From Numida meleagris (Eukaryota > Chordata > Aves > Galliformes > Numididae), in NCBI RefSeq assembly GCF_002078875.1, contig NW_018364550.1, forward strand, positions 1 to 64,000: a stretch of DNA of 64,000 bases. Direction: 5' to 3'. The notes below the pieces were generated by a model. That model saw only the letters and a program-made list of their open reading frames with translations. It had not been told where the DNA came from and did not search any database. Below, one piece after another: positions 52,331 to 64,000 of the stretch (its first letter is position 1; each line of letters starts with the position of its first letter). Position numbers and translations under genes: made by a program.

Positions 52331-52436
52331 CACAAGTTTTACATTTTTGTTCCTCTTTTTTTTTAATGTTTTAAGAAAGATACTAAGAATTAAAATGTTT
52401 TGTTACTTACAATGTGAATGATATTGTGTATTTTGT

Positions 52437-52970
52437 GAGGGCTGCTCTGAAAGCAATGTCTCCTGTTTTATTATGTTAGCCCATAACATCAGAGGTGGAT
52501 ATTGGTGACGTGGCAGCAGAGGTTGAACCTTCCCACCAACATTCTGTTACGTTTTGTTGCTGTGTGAAGGATGGCAGCAAAGGAGCAGTCTGACAAATGG
52601 CGTCTGACATGGAAGTGCCTATGAAGCAATGGTGTGTCACTGAATTCCTCCACGTGGAAAAAACTGCATCCATTGACATTCACCAATGCTTTCTTAATTG
52701 TTACTGAGACCAAACAGTGAATATGAGCACAGTGAGGTGGTGGGTGGTGTGTTTCAGCAACAGAAATAGTGGGTCAGATTGTTAAGAGTGCAGCATATGG
52801 GCTCTTGTTCATTACTGGGGAAAATGCATAGCTAATGGTGGTGACTATGTTGAAAAATACTGTTTTGTAGCTCAGAATTTGCTTTATTAAATAGTATTAT
52901 TGTGCTCATTGTAGCTACTGTCATTTCCATGGAAACAAATAGGAGGTGTTACTTTTGGAGTGACCTAATT
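52437..52970 (+). mobile_element. Mariner (Galluhop-like), full termini, inside the hAT element
   Basis: About 534 bp with both terminal repeats: GGGCTGCTCTGAAAGCAATG and, from the right, TTAGGTCACTCCAAAAGTAA. It carries about 60 codons of the transposase start (MEVPMKQWCVTEFLHVEK, then frame damage) followed directly by the 3' part (GGTGGTGACTATGTTGAAAA). The catalytic DDD region is absent. It is the youngest layer on the right side of this nested block. Confidence 0.87.
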
Positions 52971-55299
52971 ATATGCAGCCAAAGACAGTTTCTATTCACT
53001 AAATGTAGCTCAGGCAAGCCAAAAGGTTGGACACCCATGACCTAAAGGTACATGAATCCTAGTAGATCAAAGACTTAAAAAACAATAACTCATTAAACCT
53101 ATTTGATTAATGAAAAAAGAAAACTGGGACAGCGTCTTTCTTAAAAATAACTTGGAAAGATAGCTAGAATGCCTTCTGAACATTACATTCACATTTTTTT
53201 CAGACTAGTTTAGTAAGCTATGTATTTTCAGCTTGCTTCTTGAAGCAGCGTGTACAGAACAGAATGATTTCCCTGCTGTGGCTGCAGTAATATCACACAA
53301 TTAAAATGTGTCTACTACTAGAAACTAGTAGCTCTAAAAGAGGAAAAAGGGGGAGGGGGGAGGATACAGTTTTATTAGTCTTCCCATCTAAATAAAATAA
53401 AATAAAAATATCTTGATCAACTGTCTTTGAGTGAGCAGTCAAAACTTCAAAATTGCCTTAAGGAAATTTTTCTGTCAATGTCACTAATGTACTGGCAACA
53501 ACATTCTCCCTCAATTCCAGAATGGTAAGGAATGGTTCAGATATGAAATGGGAAGACAACTCAGAATTTTACTGTCATGAAAAGAGGTCACCTGAAGATA
53601 CCTGGAACCTTCTATATTTGCTTCAGAAACCAAGTGTCTCCAGCTAACTCTACAATTTCTTACTATTAATTGTTTTATAATAGCTATTATAATTTCTAGT
53701 TTAACAGTTCCTAGCACCCCATTTCCTTTTGAGCTCTAATCACTTTCCCAAAGAATTCAAATTAATATTTTTCAGGAGCATGGATGATATTCATAATAGG
53801 AATGCAGTGAAAATAAATATGTAAAACCAGAAGAGATTATCTTTGTAAATAGCCCTTTTAATCATACTACACACACTGTATAAGCTCATTACTTTCACAA
53901 AAGGAAAACTGCCCTAGCTCACTGATCAACCGATGCCAACAACAGAATTGTTTTCTCAATGATGGAATATAATTTTAGAAAAAAATTGGCTGAGTTTTCA
54001 ATGAAACTGATCAAGAAAGGTTAGATGACAAGCAGATAGGGAAGAGAGTTTACATTTGTTACGAGTGTGACAATCAGCTTTGACATCTTAGAAATTTCAC
54101 ACAACACATACACAAAGGAATACTACATTTGTAAAGAACAATCTAAGACAAAATATCGAGCTGAAGTGATGAACAGGTTGAGAAGAGATTTTCACAGGTG
54201 AATGAAGATGTTTGGCTATGGAAATTAATTTTGGCATATTAATAGATGAGGTGGAGCAGCAACAGTCTGAGAGTGTTCTTTTACGTGGGCATAGACTATA
54301 TGGGAATAAGAGAATATGGGTGCAGAGAATCAAAAGCAAGCTAGTTACTGAGATTTTGCAGCTTAATATTCATCAGCTAAGTCTAATGAACAACTATATG
54401 TATAATTCACAGGAAGCAAAGAAGGGTAGCCGAAACCAACATGAACCCCTACAATGGTTTTGGGGGGCAATTTTAAAAGATAGTTTGGCAGCAACAACAT
54501 GCTATTGAACATAGGCAAAAGCTTCCATTCTTTCCTTTACCTTCCCAAGGGACTTATTTAAAGTAACTTCCCCTAAGGAAATCATCATTTATAACTTGTT
54601 CTCTGCCAAACTTTGTTTTTTCCAGACTCCTCCAAAACTAACTAAAATTGATTTTTTTGTAGAAGAAAAAGAGAAAAAAGTTTTCTGCTGTTTTGGCTAG
54701 TCCAGCTGGTTCACAGAATGGTCCAGTAAGTGACTAAGCCAGTGCAAAGCCAGGGGTCAGACCTTGGGATCCTTTCCACTCCTTTGGTGTCAGGAAGCTG
54801 TTACATCAATTCATCTGTTCTTATAGCAGAATTACTTAAATTCCGAGACTCTCTGCATGCTCAAAATACTGTTTTTCACTGTAAGTATTTACCAGTCTAA
54901 TAGGAGGCACTAACTTTACCATAAAACTTTTTTTTTTTCCACAGACATTAGACCTTTGCAAAGTTACATCATAGGCAGTATCAGGGAAAACAATTTAGAT
55001 TAGAACCACAAGTTCTCAGTGCTAAATTAAAAAACAAACAAACAACAACAAATCACTGTGTGAAAAAAGCTGAATAATCATTAAGAAGGATCACAAAGAC
55101 CATCTCAGTCTTTTTTTGTGCACTACTGTATCTAAGACTGGGGAGAAATAAAAACACCAGCATACTGGAAGGTAAGGCATAATGTGAGACTGACAGAACC
55201 ACACACAGCTGAATCAGAAACAGAAGATAACTCAATATCTCTTCACATCACCCTCCACCACTTAAAACAATCACGATTGTTCTGAATACATCAGGCTTT

Positions 55300-55808
55300 T
55301 ACATAGAAACATACAACTTAAGTTGAAAGGGACCTTTAAAGGTCACCTAGTCCAACTCTCCTGCAATGAACAGGGACACCCACAGCTAGATCAGGTTGCT
55401 CAGAGACCCGTCCGGCCTCACCTTCCATATCTCCAGGCACGAGGCATCCACCACCTCTCTGGGCAACCTGTTCCTGTGCTTCAGTATCCTTAATGTAAAA
55501 AACTATTTTGTTATATCCAGTCTACAAATCCTGTTTTAGTTTGAAACTATTTCCCTTGTCCTATCATCACAGACCCTGCAAAACAGTTTGTACCCTTCTG
55601 TCTTATATGCCCCCTTTTAGATACTGAAAGGCCACTATCAGATCTCCCCAGAGCCTTCTCTTTTCCTGGCTGAACAGTCTGAACTCTCTCAGTCTGTCCT
55701 GATATGGAGGTGTACCATCCCTTAGATCATTTCTGTGGCCCTTTTCTGGATATGCTCCAACAGGTCTCACCTTTTGAGGTACAAAGGACTCCACATCTGG
55801 GCACAGAT
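55300..55808 (-). mobile_element. CR1 LINE 3' fragment, intron 7
   Basis: 3' end at about 55300 (ACATAGAAACATACAACTTA then AGTTGAAAGGGACCTTTAAA). Includes the conserved CCTCTCTGGGCAACCTGTTC and GATCTCCCCAGAGCC blocks. 5'-truncated at about 55808, no intact frame. Sense as LRP6. Confidence 0.87.
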
Positions 55809-56308
55809 GTTAATGTTCCTGGATCTAAACTGAATGGATGTTTTAAACACATTTTTGTTTCCTTTTTAACTTTTATATTAAAACACTTTGAACACTTGCA
55901 TAAAGTACTTAAGTGGCAATTGTATAACACCATGCTCAAAAGTTGTTTGTTTTTTAATAACAAGCGAGCAGTAGCACAAAGTCTTAGCTCGACATTTGCA
56001 GTCCATGGCCAAAAGGTTACTCAAATTCTTGAATGGAGCCAGGAGACCTTACCAGTAAGCAATTTCTGGTTGCTATTTTTTTTACAGTGTGTTATAGTTT
56101 CACGGTGTATTATAGTTTTCCTATCTTTGACTTAATCATGAAATTTAGTTCTTTAATTTAATTTGGAAGTCCAAAAGAAATTACCAAGTGAAAAATATGT
56201 AAAATATGAACTATTTCATTTTTATAAATTCTACAGTTTTCTTGATGCAGGCCAAGCAGGCATTAAGAAATAAGCGGAAGTTCCCTGACAAAGTAAGCTT
56301 TAAAATTC

Positions 56309-57017
56309 TGAAACTTGGATGAAGAAGGGGGATCTGTCTTTACCCCACCCCTGCAATACATATGTGGTGTTCTTTGCTGAATGTAGGCCCTACGTGCCAC
56401 AACCAGGTGAACAATGCATTATGGATAAAATTAAGATGAACAAAGAAAAGATAAGGCATCCTTGCAAAATAAGAAAAGCTGAAATTGGGAGGATAGAGTG
56501 TCCCTGCAAAACAAGATAAAGCTGATGAATGAAGGCTGAGAAAAAGAACTGGTTAAACAAACTTATTTTGCAGATATATAGCAGGAGATGCTAGCTTAGC
56601 ACCTGTTTGGAGATGTTGCTTGCTTGACAGGACAAAGAGGGATGGACTTTGTCAAACAGAATACAAACATAGTTCTAGTTGGGCAAAACAACAAACTCTG
56701 AATCCAGATTACAACATAATTATAACCAAAGGAAATGAAGTGAGGTTACCTGCTGGGGAGGGATGAGTGCATGGTAGGCAAACGAAGAACAATGTGAACA
56801 CCAAGGACCTTAGCCAATGGGGAAAAGGGGAGCACTCACTATAGCATTGAGGTACAGGGATTAAAGAGGCTGTGACCTCTGATGGGTTGAGAGATCCTTC
56901 CGAGAAATGCACCCAGTAGACTCTCTTCATTTGAATAAAGAAAGCTAAAAACTTCTCTCTCTCTTTTTGGGATAAAGATGACTGAGCAAGCCTACTGCGG
57001 CAGAAATTTTCCCAACA
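56309..57017 (+). mobile_element. Probable retroviral-type solo LTR
   Basis: A block with LTR-like layout: two diverged tandem units near 56450-56525 (TCCTTGCAAAATAAG and TCCCTGCAAAACAAG) as in enhancer repeats, a TATA-like GATTAAAG at about 56859, AATAAAG at 56934-56940 and an end TTTTCCCAACA. Possible target duplication AAATTC (56303-56308) and AAATTA (57018-57023). The 5' end is uncertain; the family was not recognised. Confidence 0.5.
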
Positions 57018-59932
57018 AAATTAGGAAGAAAATCAATTTAAACTATGTTACTTCTAATACCTATGAGAAGCTTAATGCAATTTAACAAAAACAGATGTTT
57101 TCACCATATGTTTTAAGACACAGACTTGTTTCTGCCTCGCCATTTTTCCATGTCTGTTTCAACGTGTGGTGGATGGGGCAGAATCAATAATCAGGCTTAC
57201 AAGACATCAACATTTTACAATATAACAATATGCTACATGACAGCTTTGCAGTCAGAAAATAAATAGTGAATGCTTAGAAAACAAAATTTCCTTATTAGGC
57301 TGGTAGTAAAATTGAGGGAGTTGTCATCAGAGGAAAATGCAGCCCTGCAATTTCAGGATTAGAATGTGAATTAGAGCATTCTCTAGATGCCAAGCTATTA
57401 GCTCCTGGGTTGAAGACAAAAAGGTCTTCTCTGTTCAAGAATTTTGTACTCAAAATGTCTTAGTGGCATCCGCTTTCTGTTGTCTGACAAGGGGGAGTTC
57501 TGAGAGCTTGTGTGTACTAATGCTGAAAAACAGCAGGATGTAAGATTTACCATACTAATGATGAGGATTAGAGACAGTAATGCTAGGCACGGCTAATAAA
57601 TTTGGGAATGCAGAAACACTCCAAGTTAAAGCTGCACTCAAAAATCACTAAAGAATGGTTGCATTGTGTAGGAGGCAGTCCTTTCTTTAAACTCACCACT
57701 AGTAGGTGTAAGTGGGTGTCATCTCTAGTTCTGAGAATGAAGAATAGGAAAGAACGATGAATAAAGAAAAATGAAGCACAGACTGAAAAATTGTGAGAAA
57801 TCAGCCATATCGTTATTATTTCCTCTTAATGCACACAGCCACACATACATCCATTCATAATTGCTTTATCAATACAAGATTTGCTGACCATTTAAAATCC
57901 AACCTGTGCCTTAAAACAGGTAGCGTACGTGCTCAGAAGACAAATATTCACTTGAGCAGGATAACATAAGACCAGTGCAGCAGAGCAGATCATACATTTT
58001 TAACCTCATAGCACGGCAGGAAAATGCTTTAAACCTGTAGCAAGTCAATGAGAAATCTTCCCTACTGGTAAGCACAATAGCAGCCATCCATTTCAATAGA
58101 AGTTTATCAGCAGTGAAACCTGACCGAGATAAATGACGAAGCTGTTGAGCCACAGCCTGCTTCTGCCTGCTGCTGGCTGCCAGATAAAATGGGAACAAAA
58201 GCTCCCTGCTGTACCCCCTGCCAGTCTCCATTAACCCCTGCTGATGCTTTATTATCGTTTGGGGGCTCCAGAACAGCATAGCATGAAACAGTGCATAAAA
58301 TATAAATAATAAGATTTCCTATGTGGCACAAACAAACCAGAAACATAGCTTGCAAGAAACATTAATGTCAGTTGCACTGCAATTAAATAATGTTTCTGAA
58401 GAATCCCACATACTGAAAAGGGAAAAAGTATACTTTATTTAAAACCATGTATGAAATAGTACTTAAACACAATAGAGTAAGTATACAAACATATTTCTCC
58501 TGCTTTTATCCCTACTCCCCATCCCAAACATAGACAGGCACGTACAAGCAAAGCAGAGACCAGGCATATACCAGACATCTTCATGTTCAATTGTAAGTTT
58601 CTTATTTGACCGTCACAAATATCTTCACTGTTGCACCTCCTCCACTGTCTTTTCTGCAAATGCAAGCTTAAAAAATTTACAGAAGGTCAAACCATCTCCT
58701 ACTAAACAGTTATATTAAAAAACTAAACAGTTATATTAAAAAAAAAAAAAGGATGAGGAGGGCAGGGAAAGTGTTACAAGTCTCAGGATTCATGGTTGCC
58801 ATAGGAGAGAAAGGTAGTGGGAGGAAAAGGGAAGACTTGAAATGTCAGTAATATTTCAGCTATTATAGATAATAACATTATAGCCTGAGATTTCTGTAGC
58901 TCACCATAGCACAACCAATCTAATATTAAAAAAATACAGAGACCACACAAGATCTTGAGGAAAATTCATTAAGATTCATAGGTAAGGAGACTCTCCACTG
59001 TATTTGCATTACTTAGCACGATAAAGAAAAAACAATCTATTGAAGACTGAATCATTCTTTCAGATGAGTACCCCTTCTTCACTCTACAGGGTCTTTCCCT
59101 GCTTTTCTAATTACAGAAGCTGTACTGAACTCACACTCCAATCTATCATTACCAGAGATCATCAATGTTCAACCCATTTCTGCCTTTCTGAGACGTGATG
59201 AGCAAGCAGCAGACCTATGTCTATGGAAAAACACGAGGTCTTCCTGAAGTTAGTACAACAAACTAAATAAAGATTGCCCATTCAACAAAATGGAAGAATG
59301 GTCTCAACGTGGGAAAACAGAGGCTGTATGGTATCAATCCAAAGGTCCACCCATCCTGGTATCCCACGCCAGAGAATATTAAATAACAAATTATACCTAC
59401 TGAACAGCAGAATAATAGAGCCAACATGCACGTAAACTTCTTAAGAGTCTTTGATTCTCCAGAAGTTTACAGTTCAGTGATTTGTGGTTCAAAACACAAA
59501 TTTATGTATTAGAAACTTCAGTGGAATTCTCTTCCACAGACATATTCAGTCTTCCACAAGAATTTCCAAAACTTACACAGCTTGAAGAACCACCTTTTTT
59601 TTTTCCTTCCACCTATCACCTTCTCGTATCAATTCCACATGCTTCTGTCAAAAATAGCTGGGTGGGAGCGAAAGAGTCCTTGACACCTTCTACATACTTC
59701 TCATGATTTTAAACATCTGTCACCCCCCCCAAACTGACAACTTCTACAATGAAAGTACAATAGTAAATTAAAAACAACAACACAAAACAACACAACCAAA
59801 AAAACCCAAACCAAATGAAAGTAAAATCCAAAAATTCCAAAGCAAAACTGTGGGAGAATTTCTTCTCTTGCTTTAAAGGTTTTACCCAGGCTTTTTCAAG
59901 ATTTTCTGAATGTTAATAGGAGTCCTGGTTAA

Positions 59933-60525
59933 TGCCCTGGTTTTGGCTGGGATAATTCTCTTCACTATATCTAGTACTGTGCTGTGTTTTGGATGTATGA
60001 TGAAAACAGTGGTGATAACACACAAATATATATTTGTTACTGAGCAGCGCTTACACAGAGCCAAAGATGTTTCAGCTTCTCAGACTGCCCTGCCAAAGTG
60101 AGAATGCTGGAGGTGCACAAGAAGCTGGGAGAGGACAGAACCAGGACAGATGACTCAAACTGGCTAAAAGAATATGCCATTCCACATGGCATCATGTTGA
60201 AATGACAAAGATGAGAGGGGGAGGGAGGGAGGCAGGAACTGGGCAGTGGAAGGCCTGCCACTGCTCAGGGATTAAATGGGCACCAGTCAGCTGGTGGTCA
60301 GCAGTAGCATTGTACAGCACTTGTTTTTGTTTGTTTGTTGTTTTTCTTTTTGTGTGTGATTTACACACAAAAAAGAACCCCCCCCTCTCACTGAACTGTC
60401 TTTATCTCAACACACCAGTTCTAACACTTTTACCTTTTTCAGTTCCCCTCAGCACACTGAGAGGGGTGTGGACAGTGATTGAATGGTGTGTAGTACTTAG
60501 CTATCTAGTGGGTAAAATCTCAACA
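59933..60525 (+). mobile_element. ERVL-type solo LTR in intron 7
   Basis: 593 bp bounded by a perfect 5-bp target duplication GTTAA (59928-59932 and 60526-60530), with ends TGCCCTGG and CTCAACA. Internal phrases typical of avian ERVL LTRs as I know them: TTTTGGCTGGGATAATTCTC, TGAGCAGCGCTTACACAGAG, GGAGGTGCACAAGAAGCTGG, ACTGTCTTTATCTCAACACA. Orientation opposite to LRP6 and to its relative at 16144. No internal genes. Confidence 0.88.
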
Positions 60526-62011
60526 GTTAACAAATGCTATAAAAAAGCAGAAGCAGGGAAAGTCTAGCACTTGAAACCTCATGGGAAAAAATAACTAATA
60601 AGATAATAAATCTTTTCTGGATTCCCTGCATAAATGCTACATGAAAACCTGGGTCAAATTCATTTATCAGCTTATATTAGCTTAAAAACAATAAAATGTA
60701 AATTGTCCTGGCAAGTTGTTTGTGCCAGATCAGATATCTTCTGTCCTGCCACAGCCATTGTAATGTTGGCATTAACATTACATCACGTGTTCTAGTGTGA
60801 TTGATGGAACTGCAGCAGTGAACTCATGCCTAATTTAGTTGAAAATTTCTACCACAAACTGATCCACCACTAAAAAGAATCATTAGCAATGAATACCGAA
60901 CCCTGGTCTGAGTAAGCCCGAAACGTGTGAAAAAAATCTGTTTTGGTAAGCATGAGTTTGGAGAATGCTTAACTTTCCTTTTGCAATATACATTCAAGTT
61001 CAAGGCAGTATCAGGGCTGAAGTGCTCAATCCATTATAAATAAATCTCTAAGTATAGTTGAGTCTCCTTTACCTTTTTTCCCCGGATCTGCTAAAAAGTT
61101 AGGTGACTAATAGACTATAAGTCTTATTTTTGGGACGAAGAAAACCATGCTCCCTGAGGCTCTTTCAAGGAGTGCTTCGAAGCAAATCACCTTGCAGGCC
61201 TGGAGTTACTTTGACTCTAAGGAGAGCAGTTACACGATCTTCTAGCACAAGATCATAATTTCCAGTTGATGCACTTGAAGTTATTTATAAGTAAAACAAT
61301 TTCAGAAGACTAGAGAAAATACAGTGACTACTGAGTAAGTGCTAAAAAATACTTATTGTATTAAAGATTCCATAAGGAAGGTTGTAACTCAACAAAAGGA
61401 AGCTAAGCCTATGAGAATACAGGGAAACTAGGTATTGTTACTATGCTTCAGGTAGTAGCCAAGTCTCCTGCTTCCAGAAAGCATTCAGCCTTTTCATAAT
61501 AAACTGAACAAATACAGCATACCAGAAAGAAAGTAAAATCTATCCTCTTGCTGGAGCCCTAATAAAACAAAGGAGATGCAAAGTACAGAAGATTTTTGAG
61601 AGTACAGGTAATTCTATGTAAAATGAGACTTATTTATCTGAAATTTATTTATATAAAATTTAATTCTCTAAAATGTATTTATCTGCTTACACCTAAGCTA
61701 AGCAGAACAAAGAATAATAGTAAAATTAGTTTAACCTACAAACATTACTCCCAAGAAAAAATTTTATTAATGATCTAAGAAGCAAATTATTTAACAAATC
61801 CTTATCATATATTAAAAAAAAAAGACATCTACTACACTGATACTATTTCTGTTTTACAGATGGAAAAACTCAGGAAGACTAGTGAGCAACTTGCCCAAAG
61901 TCAGAGAAAAACTGAATTGTTTCTTACAGCAGAAATCAACCATCATCCCATTCCATTTTTTAAACTATATCAGAATTTAAACACTAAGAAAAATAGAGTA
62001 ACTATGTTCTA

Positions 62012-64000
<1,989 letters not shown>

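Larger units (their letters stand above)
50986..53039 (+). mobile_element. hAT (Charlie-like) DNA transposon with nested insertions
   Basis: Terminal inverted repeats: CAGGCGTGTCCAACC at 50986 and, from the right end at 53039, CATGGGTGTCCAACC. An 8-bp target duplication with two mismatches flanks it: ACCTGATG (50978-50985) and ACCTAAAG (53040-53047), the hAT length. Inside lie a CR1 (51296-51945, minus) and a mariner (52437-52970, plus). Without them about 870 bp of hAT sequence remains, including a transposase C-terminus. An internally deleted, old element. Confidence 0.82.

Noticed and set aside
58107..58355. Overlapping minus-strand frames of 82 and 122 codons in intron 7
   Set aside because: No domain or splice support; likely chance frames.

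Overview
The window is a piece of a bird nuclear genome, judged from long introns, many CR1 LINE fragments ending in the avian ATTCTATG-type tail, avian-type endogenous retroviral LTRs, Galluhop-like mariner elements and a hAT relic. The species cannot be fixed from the sequence. Nothing prokaryotic (operons, CRISPR, attachment sites) is present.

The one host gene I can support is LRP6, the Wnt co-receptor, on the minus strand. Eighteen coding exons lie between 63129 and 13607. By comparison with the known vertebrate gene they are exons 6 to 23. All 18 join in one open frame (3,863 coding nt including the stop, about 1,286 residues), with an AG acceptor in front of every exon and a GT donor after the 17 that need one. 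They encode beta-propeller 2 onward: EGF2, propeller 3, EGF3, propeller 4, EGF4, three LDLa modules, the membrane span and the whole cytoplasmic tail with its five PPPSPxS-type motifs. Exons 1 to 5 (signal peptide, propeller 1, EGF1) lie beyond the right edge. The 3' UTR probably runs from 13606 to about 7865, with an earlier candidate poly(A) signal at 13205.

Layout, left to right. 1-7864: intergenic sequence downstream of LRP6, with an LTR end inserted into a degraded CR1 (206 to about 2690), a CR1 tail (4186-4375) and an LTR (6453-7014). 7865-13606: LRP6 3' UTR. 13607-46384: exons 23 to 8 with introns, holding an ERVL-type LTR 44 bp from the exon 22 acceptor, CR1 copies, an interlocked inverted-repeat element in intron 15, and a mariner split by a CR1 in intron 9. 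46385-62050: the 15.7 kb intron 7, a sink for transposons including a hAT element that contains both a CR1 and a mariner. 62051-63129: exons 7 and 6. 63130-64000: part of intron 5, with a sense-oriented LTR 122 bp from exon 6.

I found no new protein system. The most notable observations are the nested transposon stack in intron 7, LTRs very close to LRP6 splice acceptors, three mariners that seem to share one internal deletion, and an A-B-A'-B' inverted-repeat structure in intron 15.
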